This document shows, in pieces, positions 34,850-43,094 of a stretch of 64,000 nucleotides of DNA. Location of the stretch: NCBI GenBank assembly GCA_965243415.1, contig OZ251549.1:1364001-1428000 (forward strand), written 5' to 3'. Every line of letters starts with the position of its first letter. Positions within the stretch are counted from its first letter, which is position 1. This DNA is from G965204755 sp965243415 (GTDB lineage Bacteria; Acidobacteriota; Vicinamibacteria; Marinacidobacterales; Marinacidobacteraceae). A model generated the notes under the pieces. That model was given only the letters and a program-made list of their open reading frames with translations, did no database searches and was not told the DNA's origin. Made by a program: the position numbers and the translations under genes.

Positions 34850-35226
34850 GTTCCTCGCTCCGGAGGCGGCCATCTTCGGACTGGGCGCTGCTTCTGGCCG
34901 CCATCGTCCTGATCGGCCGGTGCTCCCTCCGGACGGAGATCGCCACGGTCGGCACCCGCCTGCGAGGCGACCTGAACGCGACGGAGACCCGCCTCCGCCA
35001 GCGGGTCGACGACCTGAAGACCGAGATCAGCGCCGATCTCGCCGGCTTCGAGGCCCGGCTGAGGGAGCGGCTCCGAAGGGTCCGGATTGCGCCCGCGGCG
35101 CGGCGGCCCGCACCCGCGCCCGGCCGGGAGAGCGGCAAGACCGGACCGGGACGGCCTCGGAGCCGCGGAGGGGATTCGCTGGCTGACCGCATCCATGTAT
35201 CCGGACGGTCGCCCTTCCCGGCGTGA
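34850..35226 (+). pseudogene. Decayed copy of the small coiled-coil gene
   Basis: A frame with no usable start reads WALLLAAIVLIGRCSLRTE and then IATVGTRLRGDLNATETRLR, parallel to the membrane segment and SLRTEIAAVETRLGKRID of the intact gene just upstream. It runs into Arg/Pro-rich sequence and stops at 35224-35226. Loss of the start and N-terminus marks it as a relic. Confidence 0.65.
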
Positions 35227-35514
35227 GGGAGCCCACCGGTGGCTCCCCTTCGGGATGGTGACCGACCGGCGTCCGGCCCTTTCGGAAACGCGGCGGGAGC
35301 GCCTGGCCGACCGCGTCCACGACCTCAGGCTGCCGTCTGTCCCGCCTGGAAATCGCCCACGCGGACTCCCCGCGTTGCCCGCTGGTCGCCGCGCCGGGGC
35401 CCGAACGACCGCCGTCCGCCTGAGCCCTCGCCGGCGGCGACCGGGCCCCTTTCAGGCACAACCGCCGCGCCGGCTCCGTCCGCGCCCGCCGGCGGGAATC
35501 GGCGGGCGTCCCTC

Positions 35515-35815
35515 GGCGGCGACGGTTCCCGGGGCGTCGAGGCGGCGGAACCGTTGGGGGACCTCGGGCCAGGGCCGGTTTCCGGGGCGCGCCACACCGG
35601 CGCCGGGTCGGGGTTCGAGGCCGGTTCGTTCGCGTGGCGGTCTCTTCGCCGGCAGGCTTCGGCGGGAGTTCGTTCCCGACGGGTGGAGAATGCCGGCGAC
35701 CTCCGGCGAGAGTGGCGCCTCCCGCGCGTCGTTCCCTGCTCTTCGTCGGGGTCCCGGACGCCCGCAGGAGGAACGGCAGGGGATCCACGACCTCGGCGCC
35801 GGGTTTCGCGTTCGC
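35515..35815 (+). pseudogene. Relic of the 5' region of the coiled-coil gene found at 39111
   Basis: About 300 bp align with 38862-39142: GTCGAGGCGGCGGAACCGTT, GGCCGGTTTC, GGCAGG(C/T)TTCGGCGGGA and GGATCCACGACCTCGGCGCC are shared in order. At the homologous start the intact copy has GGAGGAAACGCCATGGGATC, while here it reads AGGAGGAACGGCAGGGGATC, so the ATG is gone. Only ~40 bp of coding similarity remain. Confidence 0.65.
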
Positions 35816-35833
35816 GCCGGGCGGCTCCCGGCT

Positions 35834-35841
35834 GTTAGAAT
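35834..35841 (+). promoter_or_regulatory. Candidate extended -10 of the small secreted protein gene
   Basis: TGTTAGAAT gives TGn plus TAGAAT at 35836-35841; the start codon is ~69 bp downstream. Confidence 0.4.
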
Positions 35842-35909
35842 CACCGACCGTTTTCGGATGCTCCCGGTTGCCGGGGGCGTCCCCTTCTCCCTCGAGAGGA
35901 ATCCCCATC

Positions 35910-36248
35910 ATGAAGAAGACGCTCGCGCTCCTCGTCCTCGTCCTGTTCGCCGTGGGTCTGGTCTCCGTCGCTGCGGAAGACACGACCTACACCGGCTGGA
36001 TCGCCGACGAGGCCTGCGCCAAGGACTACGCCAAGTCCGCCACCGCCGACCACCAGGGCTGCGCCAGCGGCTGCCTGAAGAAGGGCACTGTCGCCCTCTC
36101 GACCGCGGATGGCCTGCACCTGCTCGACATCACCGCCGAGAAGGCGATGGAGCACCTGGGCATGGAAGTGGTGGTCACCGGCACCCTGAACGCCGAGACC
36201 AACACCATCGCGGTGACCGGCATCGCCGCGGCCCCCGCGACCGAGTAA
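35910..36248 (+). CDS. Small secreted three-cysteine protein
   Basis: 112 residues from an ATG after GAGAGGA. The signal peptide is KKTLALLVLVLFAVGLVSVAA with likely cleavage before EDTTYTG. The mature part carries TGWIADEACAKDYA, then HQGCASGCLKKGTVALST, then a beta-rich tail with MEVVVTGTLNAETNTIAV. This layout (TGxIxDxxC, HxxCxxxC, then VxVTG) is common in small periplasmic proteins of Acidobacteriota; I do not recall a confirmed function. An odd number of Cys (three) suggests one free or metal-binding thiol. Probably monocistronic. Confidence 0.8.
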   Translation: MKKTLALLVLVLFAVGLVSVAAEDTTYTGWIADEACAKDYAKSATADHQGCASGCLKKGTVALSTADGLHLLDITAEKAMEHLGMEVVVTGTLNAETNTIAVTGIAAAPATE

Positions 36249-36619
36249 CCGCCGGGAACCCGGACGCGAGGGGATCGGTCCCCCCGGCCCGACTTCGGTC
36301 GCCGGGGGATGATCGCCGGGGCGTCGTCCGGCGCGGCTGAGCCCGCGCCGCGGCGCTCCGGTTTCGGTCTGCCCGACGCCGGCCCGGCCGCCGGTCGTCG
36401 GCCGCCGGTCGTCGGCTCCTGCTGACGGTCTTCGCCGGCCAGCCCTTCGCCTGACGGCCTCCTCCCTCACGGCTTCTGCCGGCCAGCGTTCCTCGACCGG
36501 TCGGTTCCTGACGGCCCCCTTCCGGAGGGGGCCGGGAGCGCCGGACTGACGGTTCGAGCCGCCTTCCGCAACTCCTCTCCCGACGAACGCTCCGCCGGAC
36601 CGCCCTCGAGACCCCCGCC
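36249..36619. other. Intergenic stretch before gcvT, no gene seen
   Basis: GCCGGTCGTCGGC is repeated twice in a row at about 36386-36415; nothing else is recognisable. Confidence 0.4.
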
Positions 36620-37720
36620 TTGCTCCGGAAGACCCCGCTCCACGCCTTCCACCGGGAACTCGGCGGGCGGCTGGTTCCCTTCGCCGGCTGGGAGATGCCG
36701 GTGCAGTTCGCCGGGGTGGTGTCCGAGCACGCCGCGGTGCGGGAACGCGCCGGACTCTTCGATGTGAGCCACATGGGGCAGGTGGCCTTCGAAGGGCCGG
36801 GGGCGGAGGAGTTGCTGCAGCGACTGACCCCGAACGATGTCTCCCGGCTGCGACCGGGCCGCGCCCACTACTCGGTGCTGACCACCGACTCCGGGGGGGT
36901 CGTGGACGACCTGGTGGTGTACCGCCGGGGCGCGTCCTCCTTCCTGGTCATCACGAACGCGGCGAACACCGGGCGCGACCTGGAGTGGGTGCGCGAGGCG
37001 GGTGGCGCGGCGGCGAGCGGGACCGTCTCCGACCGGAGCGACGACTTCGCGCTACTGGCGCTTCAGGGGCCGCGGGCGGAGCGGATCCTCGCGCCGCTCA
37101 CCGATCTCGACCCAGCGGCGATCCGTTACTACCGGTTCGCCGACGGGAGAGTGGCGGGGACGCCGGCGACGGTGGCCCGCATGGGATACACCGGCGAGGA
37201 CGGCTTCGAGGTGCTCCTGCCGGCCGAAGCCGCCGAAGGAGTGGCGCGGCGACTGCTGGAGGCCGGGGCCGCCGAGGGGCTGGTCCCCGCCGGGCTGGGG
37301 GCGCGGGACAGCCTGCGCCTGGAGGCGAAGATGGCCCTCCACGGCCAGGACCTCGACGAGGAACACTCGGTGCTGGAGGCGGACCTGGGCTGGATGGTGA
37401 AGTTCCGCAAGGGGGAATTCCGCGGGCGCGCCGCCCTGCTGGCCCAGCGGGAGAACGGCGTCCCCCGGAAACTCGTCGGTTTCGAGTTGCGGGCGCGCGG
37501 AATCCCCCGCCACGGCTACCCCGTCCGGGTCGCCGGGGAGCCGTTCGGCGCGGTCACCAGCGGTGGGTTCGCGCCGTTCCTGAAACGGAGCATCGGCCTC
37601 GCCTACCTGCCGGCGGCGGCCAGCGAACCGGGACAGGCGTTCGAAGTCGAAGTGCGGGGGCGATGGTTGCCGGCGGAGGTCGTCCCCACCCCGTTCTATG
37701 TGCGGCCGGACCGGAGGTGA
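36620..37720 (+). CDS. gcvT: Aminomethyltransferase (glycine cleavage T protein)
   Basis: 366 residues, the usual GcvT length, from a TTG start (LRKTPLHAFHRELGGRLVPF). The folate-binding fold is visible in FAGWEMPVQFAGV, DVSHMGQVAFEGPGAEE, YTGEDGFEVLLPA, GLGARDSLRLEAKMALHGQD and the C-terminal GEPFGAVTSGGFAPFLKRSI. It transfers the methylene group from the lipoyl arm of H protein to tetrahydrofolate. gcvH lies 180 bp downstream on the same strand; gcvP is not in the window. Confidence 0.95.
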   Translation: MLRKTPLHAFHRELGGRLVPFAGWEMPVQFAGVVSEHAAVRERAGLFDVSHMGQVAFEGPGAEELLQRLTPNDVSRLRPGRAHYSVLTTDSGGVVDDLVVYRRGASSFLVITNAANTGRDLEWVREAGGAAASGTVSDRSDDFALLALQGPRAERILAPLTDLDPAAIRYYRFADGRVAGTPATVARMGYTGEDGFEVLLPAEAAEGVARRLLEAGAAEGLVPAGLGARDSLRLEAKMALHGQDLDEEHSVLEADLGWMVKFRKGEFRGRAALLAQRENGVPRKLVGFELRARGIPRHGYPVRVAGEPFGAVTSGGFAPFLKRSIGLAYLPAAASEPGQAFEVEVRGRWLPAEVVPTPFYVRPDRR

Positions 37721-37900
37721 ACCGGTGGGGAAGGGGATCCCGGCGCCGTTTCGCCTGACGGGCGCAGCGGTGGCGGCGGCCCCGGTGAGCGGGTTCGGTT
37801 CGCCGAGCGCCGGCAACCGTCGGACCGTCGCGGTCCGCAACGAGAGGCGGCGCGCGGCGACGGCGCCGCCGGGGCCGCGAGGCCCGGGAAGGAAACAGCG

Positions 37901-38293
37901 ATGACCCCCGAAGACCTGCTCTACAGCCGGGATCACGAGTGGCTGCGCCGGGAGGCGGGCGGCGAGGCGGTCGTCGGCATCACCGACCACGCCCAGCAGG
38001 AACTCGGCGACATCGTCTATGTCGAGTTGCCGGAGGCCGGGGCCACCGTCGCCGCGGGGGAGGTCCTCGGCAGCGTGGAGTCGGTGAAGGCGGTTTCAGA
38101 GTTGTTCTGCCCGGCGGCGGGGGAAGTCATCGCCCTGAACGAGGCGCTCGAGAACGCCCCGGAGCGGGTGAACGAGTCGCCCTACGGCGAGGGCTGGCTG
38201 GTCCGCCTGCGCCTCGCCGACCCCGAGGCCGCGGGGGAGGGTCTGCTCTCCGCCGCCGCCTACGCCGAGTTCGTCGCTTCCGAAGGCGGCTGA
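37901..38293 (+). CDS. gcvH: Glycine cleavage system H protein
   Basis: 130 residues; the ATG lies after GGAAGGAAACAGCG. The lipoyl-attachment motif GSVESVKAVSEL places the modified Lys at residue 63. HEWLRREA, GITDHAQQELGDIVYVELPE and the C-terminal GEGWLVRLRL are family hallmarks. H protein carries the aminomethyl group between P, T and L proteins. It is probably expressed with gcvT. Confidence 0.96.
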   Translation: MTPEDLLYSRDHEWLRREAGGEAVVGITDHAQQELGDIVYVELPEAGATVAAGEVLGSVESVKAVSELFCPAAGEVIALNEALENAPERVNESPYGEGWLVRLRLADPEAAGEGLLSAAAYAEFVASEGG

Positions 38294-38861
38294 GCGCCCC
38301 CCGCCGGAGCCGGGCGGGTCGGCTTCGGTCGCGCCGGCCGGCCTCGGTGGGTCGGTCCCGGCAGCGTCGGCCCGCAGTCCCGGCAGCGTCGGCCCGCAGT
38401 CCCGGCGCGATTCTCCGCTTCGCGACCGGGCGGCGGTCGTCGCCGCGCCCGACCGGTGGCTGCCGCCGCCGGCGAATCGTCGTTCCGGTGACGGTCTCAC
38501 GGTGGGGGACTCTCGGCGGAGAATCCCGGTAGCGGGAGACCATCGCCGAGTCTCGCGCGGGCGATCCCGGCGGGGAGTCCGTCGGCGCCGGAAGTGACGC
38601 CGGCTTGCCGGAGCCTCGAAGCGGCGGAACCGTCGAAGTCGGCGGGCCAGGGGGCGTCGCGGCGCCCGCGGGGAGGCTTCGGCGTCCCCCGGCGCCGACA
38701 TTCCGGCGGCGCGGATGGCCGGCAGCGGTCGCGGCGCGGCGCGAACGGCCGTCCGGGAACCGCTGCCCGGGAACTGCCGTCCGGGAACCGCCGGCTCTCC
38801 GGGCGCGGGAGGGCGGGAAATCGGGGGGCGGTCCCGCCGGGTCGTCCGGGCGGGGTCCGGC
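38294..38861. other. Intergenic stretch with a 22-bp direct repeat
   Basis: A 22-bp unit beginning GTCCCGGCAGCGTCGGCCCG occurs at 38355 and directly again at 38377, with a third partial start at 38399. No gene is supported. Confidence 0.5.
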
Positions 38862-39142
38862 GGCGGCGACGATTCCCGGGTCTTTCGAGGCGGCGGAACC
38901 GTTGGGGGCGTCGGGCGAGGGCCGGTTTCGAGTGCACCACCCGGCGCCGCTCAAGGCAATTTTGTTCGCGCGGCGGGTTCTTCGTGGGCAGGTTTCGGCG
39001 GGAATCCGTTCCTGGAAGGAAGAGAACGCCGAGGACCCCGGCGAGCGGGCGCCTTCCGCGCCCCGGTTCTTCTCTCCGGAGGGGTCCCCGGCCACCCGGG
39101 AGGAAACGCCATGGGATCCACGACCTCGGCGCCGGTTGCGGC
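38862..39142 (+). repeat. Upstream region duplicated from/to 35515-35815
   Basis: This copy leads into the intact coiled-coil gene and includes its ribosome-binding site; the partner has lost the start codon. It likely includes the promoter, but no clear -10 was identified. Confidence 0.65.
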
Positions 39143-40190
39143 GCACCCCCGAGCGGACTACGCTCAGGGCGCAACCTTGACGACGATGATCGAACGCGAA
39201 CCGCCGGCCCCGGAAGCGGTGGGGCCGGTTCCGCCCGGGGAGTTCCCCCGGGAGCCGCGGGCCGCGGCGGCGGAGGGCGCGCCGGCCGAGGAGGAGGCTT
39301 CGCCGGAAGAGACCTCGCCGGACTCGGCGGAGATCCCCTCGCCGGACTCGGCGGAGATCCCGTCGCCGGTGGAGATCCCCGCGCCGGAAGCGCTGGAGCC
39401 GAAGGTCCTGCGGGAGATCCTGTTGGGGCTCCGGGACAGTGTCCGTCCGTTCGTCGAAGGCGGCGGCGTCCCGAGCCCGGTGGAGTGGCGGGGCGAGTTG
39501 GGCGCGCTGCGCGGCGAGTTCGCCACTCTCCGCGAGGAGACGAAAGCGGAAGTCGGCGCGCTGCGCCGCGAGTTCGTTGCGTTCCGGGGCGAGTTCGACC
39601 TCTTCCGGACGGAGACGCAGGCCGCAATCGCTTCGCTCCGGGTGGAGTTCGAGGCGTTCCGGGCGGAGACCCGGGCGGAGACGGAATCCCTCCGGGGCGC
39701 GGTCGAGGGGCTCCGGGGCGAGTTCGAGGGGCTCCGGGGCGAGTTCAAGGGGCTCCGGGGTGAGTTCGGCGGGCTCCGGGGCGAGTTCGGCGGGCTCCGG
39801 GGCGAGTTCGAGTCCTTCCGGCTGAACCTCGAGCAGCGCCATGACGCTTTCCGCGTGGAGATTCGGACCGAGTTGAGGGACTTCCGGATCGAGATGGAGG
39901 CGAAGTTCGAGAAGTTCACCACCGGGATGGAGGCGAAGTTCGAGAAGTTCAAGGCCGAGATGGAGGCGCAGTTCGAGAAGTTCAGGGCGGAGATGAAGGC
40001 GGAGTTCAAGGACTTCAAGGTCGAGATGCGGGCGGAGTTCAAGGACTTCAAGGCCGAGATCAAGGCCGAACTGGCTGCGATGCGCGGCGAGTTGAAGGTG
40101 ATGCGGCAGTGGGTCATCGGCGGGGCGATCGTGGTCGCCGGCTCGGTGCTCGCGGGCGTGGGCGCGCTGATCTTCCAGGCGCTGGCCTAG
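39111..40190 (+). CDS. Tail-anchored coiled-coil protein C
   Basis: 359 residues from an ATG after GGGAGGAAACGCC, a strong site. The N-terminal ~90 residues are acidic and Pro-rich (EETSPDSAEIPSPDSAE repeats). A coiled coil follows, with five GLRGEF(E/K/G) heptads in a row, then hendecads such as MEAKFEKFKAE and MRAEFKDFKAE. The C-terminal membrane segment is WVIGGAIVVAGSVLAGVGAL. The order (disordered N-terminus, heptads, 11-mers, C-terminal anchor) equals protein A at 17421, although sequences differ. Likely a membrane-tethered scaffold or filament; function unknown. It is the last chromosomal gene before the prophage. Confidence 0.75.
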   Translation: MGSTTSAPVAAHPRADYAQGATLTTMIEREPPAPEAVGPVPPGEFPREPRAAAAEGAPAEEEASPEETSPDSAEIPSPDSAEIPSPVEIPAPEALEPKVLREILLGLRDSVRPFVEGGGVPSPVEWRGELGALRGEFATLREETKAEVGALRREFVAFRGEFDLFRTETQAAIASLRVEFEAFRAETRAETESLRGAVEGLRGEFEGLRGEFKGLRGEFGGLRGEFGGLRGEFESFRLNLEQRHDAFRVEIRTELRDFRIEMEAKFEKFTTGMEAKFEKFKAEMEAQFEKFRAEMKAEFKDFKVEMRAEFKDFKAEIKAELAAMRGELKVMRQWVIGGAIVVAGSVLAGVGALIFQALA

Positions 40191-40411
40191 TCCGACGCCG
40201 GCCGCTCCGGCGCGCCGGCGCCGGTCCCGGGGCGGCCGGGTCTCCGCCGGGGGGAGCGACCCTCCCTCCGGGTGCGGGCAGTGGCCGGCGGTGACGCCCG
40301 TGGCGCGCGTTTGACGCGGCGGCAACCGTTGCGGTCATTGGTCGAGGATTCGTTTCGCGACGACGCCCGACGCTACCCTCGAAGCCGGTTCGCAGCGGGT
40401 GGTTCGTGCGG

Positions 40412-40620
40412 TGCAAGCAGCCATTGAAAATGGGACGGAATGCCATTGAAAGCGGGACGCCTCGAATCGAGCCGCGCAATGGCGCTCGACAGCACGCTAT
40501 ACCTTGCCGGGCAATGACTTACGGCGGCGTGGCGGTCGCCCGGGGGGCCGCTGGTATGGGTCGGGGCGACTCAGGGGGGAAGGGGGCGAACGCGGGACCT
40601 GCAGCCATTGAAAACGGGAC
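40412..40620. promoter_or_regulatory. Prophage left-end transposase-binding sites
   Basis: CCATTGAAAATGGGAC (40421-40436), CCATTGAAAGCGGGAC (40443-40458) and CCATTGAAAACGGGAC (40605-40620) are in the same orientation. The first two are exactly 22 bp apart, the length of a MuA end-binding site, and the third is ~160 bp inward, comparable to L1/L2/L3 spacing in Mu. GCAG precedes copies 1 and 3. Confidence 0.65.
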
Positions 40621-40765
40621 ACTTCGGAGACCGTACAGGAGCGTTCAAACCGCTGGTAAAGATGGCCTTGAGGCATTTTCGACGGAGTCCGAACGCGGGA
40701 CCCGGACAGATCGACGCGGTGATCCGGAGGTCCCGCGATCGCGGGACATCGGTCGCTGTCCCGCG
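40588..40765. repeat. GCGGGAC boxes and an 18-bp palindrome
   Basis: GAACGCGGGACC at 40588 and 40691, the perfect palindrome GTCCCGCGATCGCGGGAC at 40730-40747, and a reverse half GTCCCGCG at 40758. GCGGGAC is also the 3' half of the end-binding motif, so these may be extra protein-binding half-sites, possibly an internal enhancer or terminator for the early operon. Confidence 0.45.
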
Positions 40766-40964
40766 TTGGCCGGCGGGCGCTCTCGCGGGCGCGCCGAGGA
40801 GGCCGGCCGGAGGGTTGGGACCGCCTGCCGGGGCTCCCCTTGGCGGCCGGTTCCGACCGGGCTTCGAGGGCGGCGCGGTCGGCGGGCCGGGGGGCAGTGG
40901 CGGGCGTAGAAGTCGCGTCACCGAGGGTTCCCGGTCAGGGGCGCCCTGACCGGCGCGACCGGCT

Positions 40965-41468
40965 TCACGGGGGTCGCGCGGCGGCGCGCCTCACCGGCGG
41001 GGCCGGCGCGTGGCGGGAAGGGGCGCGGAGGATGCGGTGGATGGAGCTGCGGGAGTAGCCCCAGCGCTGGGCGAGTTCGGCGGCGGAGGCTCCGGCGGCG
41101 GCCTCCTCGACGATCCGGCGGCGGACTATGGCGCGACGGACCGCGGCGCCCCGGGGAAGGTCGAGGGTCTCGCCGCCACGGGCAGCGGCGAGGGCGGCGA
41201 GGTCCCGGGAGCCGATACGGGCCGCGAGCGGGTGCCCGGGGCCGGCGTTGGCCGGTCGCGGCACATAGAAGTTGGTTCCGCCACAGGCGGCGACCAGGCG
41301 GAGGGCGAGGGGGAGTCCGAGATCGTGCGCCAGTTCGCGCACCGAGCGGGGAAGGAGGTCGCTGACCTCGGGAAGGGAAGCGGCGGCCTCGGCGAGGGAG
41401 TCGCCGGTGAGGGGCGCCGCGACCGGGGGCTCGACGGCGTGCGCCGGCGGGAGTGCGGGGGCGTTCAT
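40965..41468 (-). CDS. Mor-like middle-operon transcription activator
   Basis: 167 residues; the ATG overlaps the gp16-like stop (ATGA), so the longer upstream reading is rejected. The core has ACGGTNFYVPRP, then HPLAARIGSRDLAALAAARG, GETLDLPRG and a C-terminal HTH, AAELAQRWGYSRSSIHRIL. This is the Mor/C activator layout (GGTxxYxP, then PR, then HTH). It should switch the phage from early to middle/late transcription. Last gene of the leftward early operon. Confidence 0.75.
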   Translation of the reverse strand: MNAPALPPAHAVEPPVAAPLTGDSLAEAAASLPEVSDLLPRSVRELAHDLGLPLALRLVAACGGTNFYVPRPANAGPGHPLAARIGSRDLAALAAARGGETLDLPRGAAVRRAIVRRRIVEEAAAGASAAELAQRWGYSRSSIHRILRAPSRHAPAPPVRRAAARPP

Positions 41469-41881
41469 GCGTTCGCCCGGCGGGCCTTCCGCATCCGGTC
41501 GTAGTTGAGGGCGGCGACCACCTTGCGGAGGTCTTCGGGCCGGGCCCATTCCAGCCGGTCCGGGGCGGCCGCCCCCATCTGGCGGCGGAGGATGGCTTCG
41601 GCGTAGGCGACCGGGCGGTCGCCCAGCAGCGCGTGGATCTTGCGGATCAGCGGGGCGCGTTCGGGGCCGGTGGCGGGGCTCCGGCGACCGAAGGCGCCGT
41701 CGGCCCGGAGCCGGTCGAGCACCCGCGACCGGCCCCGCTGGTCGAGGTCGGCGGCGGACTCCACCCCGGCGGTGTCCCGGAGCAGGTCCCGGTAGGCCTC
41801 CTCGTCGAGCCCGAGGGTCTTCCGGCCGATGTGGATGCGGGCCAACTCGGCGCGGCGGCGGCCGGCGGCGGGGGCGGGCAT
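41465..41881 (-). CDS. Mu gp16-like regulatory protein (DUF1018)
   Basis: 138 residues. Starts with AELARIHIGRKTLGLDEEAYRDLLRDTAGVES, the family's opening, followed by RKIHALLGDRP and LRKVVAALNYDRM. Such proteins are found in early operons of Mu-like phages and are thought to be regulatory. Coupled to the Mor-like gene by a 4-base overlap. Confidence 0.8.
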   Translation of the reverse strand: MPAPAAGRRRAELARIHIGRKTLGLDEEAYRDLLRDTAGVESAADLDQRGRSRVLDRLRADGAFGRRSPATGPERAPLIRKIHALLGDRPVAYAEAILRRQMGAAAPDRLEWARPEDLRKVVAALNYDRMRKARRANA

Positions 41882-41886
41882 CCGCT

Positions 41887-42135
41887 TCAGGGGCGGCGGC
41901 GGTGCGGGGGCGGGATCCGCCGGGAGCGCGGCCCCCCGGCCCGGCGGTCGCGGCGGTCGCGGTCGCGGCGGGCCGCCCGGCAGAGAGCCCGGAGCGCCGC
42001 CCGCCGCCGGGCCAGACCCCGCAGCGCTTCCGCCAGCAGCCGGTCGGTGACCACCCGGCGCCGGGCCCGACGGCGGGCGCGGCGCTCTTCCCGGCTCTCC
42101 GCTCCGGGCGCGGGGCGGCAGGGCTTCCCCGGCAT
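41887..42135 (-). CDS. Small Arg-rich early protein, unknown
   Basis: 82 residues, about a third Arg, between gam and the gp16-like gene with tight spacing (5 bp on each side), which is the only support. No family recognised; it could be a GC-driven false frame, but otherwise this slot would be an unexplained gap in a packed operon. Confidence 0.4.
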   Translation of the reverse strand: MPGKPCRPAPGAESREERRARRRARRRVVTDRLLAEALRGLARRRAALRALCRAARRDRDRRDRRAGGPRSRRIPPPHRRRP

Positions 42136-42139
42136 CCCC

Positions 42140-42661
42140 CTACGCCCCCTCGCCGCCCGACCGGTCGGCGTCGTCCAGCAGCGCCGCCACCAGTCTGTCG
42201 GTCTCGTTGTCGGTGGGCTTGATGACCACCGCGTCCCCGGTCTCCTCGAGGCTCACCCCCAGCCGCTTCAGGTCCGAGGCCGGGAGCCGGGCCAGCGCCG
42301 CCCGCACCGGCGCTTCGGTGACCTTGATGAGCACTTCCGCCTGCTCCGGGAAGTGGCGGCGGATCAGCGCCACCACCCGCTCCCGGTCGGCGAAGACCAG
42401 CCGCCCCTTCTGCTTGGCGAAGCCGATGCGGACGCCCTCGACGATGAGGGTTCGGGGGCGGACGAAGGCCTCGGGGTGGCCGCCGATGGCCGCCTGGAGG
42501 GCCTCCCGGGCGGCCGCCGCGGCGGCCACCGCCTTGCGGATGCCGGGCAGGCGCCGCCGCCGGGCGGCGTCCACTTCGGTCTGCAGCGCGTCCATGCGCC
42601 CCCGCAGGACGGTGCGGGCGGCGGCGTAGCGCCGGGTCAGGGCGGCGATCTCAGCGAGCAC
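42140..42661 (-). CDS. Host-nuclease inhibitor Gam homologue
   Basis: 173 residues, matching Mu Gam in length, with a GTG start overlapping the upstream stop by 11 bases. The N-terminal coiled helix (VDAARRRRLPGIRKAVAAAA) is followed by RTLIVEGVRIGFAKQKGRL and ALIRRHFPEQAEVLIKVTEAP, the conserved Gam core. Gam binds linear DNA ends and protects them from host exonucleases during transposition. Confidence 0.85.
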   Translation of the reverse strand: MLAEIAALTRRYAAARTVLRGRMDALQTEVDAARRRRLPGIRKAVAAAAAAREALQAAIGGHPEAFVRPRTLIVEGVRIGFAKQKGRLVFADRERVVALIRRHFPEQAEVLIKVTEAPVRAALARLPASDLKRLGVSLEETGDAVVIKPTDNETDRLVAALLDDADRSGGEGA

Positions 42662-43094
42662 CGGAAACCTCCTCCAGCCGGCGGGCCAGCCGGCGGTACC
42701 CGGCGGCGACCAGGAACCCCAGCCCCACCGCCGCGCCGGCCATCGCGGCCAGTCCCGGCGGGTCCCCGGTCAGCCCCGGGAAGTCCAGCGCCAGGGCGAC
42801 GCCGGTGAGCAGCAGCAGGACCGCCGCCCCGGCGATGGCGATGGAGAGCGCCAGCACCTCCGGCATCAGCGAGCGGACCGCCGGCGGGGGCGGCGGCGCC
42901 TCGACGCCGGCGGGCGCCCCGGTGGCGGGAACCGCGACCGCGGGGGTCCCGGCGGCGGCGCGGGCGCGGGCGGCCGCCTGCTCCCGGGCGTGGCGCCGGA
43001 GGCGCGCCCGCACCAGGTGGCGCAGCCGTCCGGGCCAGTCGTCCAGCGGACGCCCCCGGCGCCCGGCGGCGGCGGGGATGACGTTGTCGTTCAT
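42651..43094 (-). CDS. Phage membrane protein, two TM segments
   Basis: 147 residues from an ATG that overlaps the previous stop (ATGA). An Arg/Ala-rich cytoplasmic N-terminus is followed by hydrophobic segments LALSIAIAGAAVLLLLTGVA and AAMAGAAVGLGFLVAAGY. Family unknown. The position between gam and an HTH gene is in the early operon, so an exclusion or early membrane role is possible but unproven. Confidence 0.6.
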   Translation of the reverse strand: MNDNVIPAAAGRRGRPLDDWPGRLRHLVRARLRRHAREQAAARARAAAGTPAVAVPATGAPAGVEAPPPPPAVRSLMPEVLALSIAIAGAAVLLLLTGVALALDFPGLTGDPPGLAAMAGAAVGLGFLVAAGYRRLARRLEEVSGAR

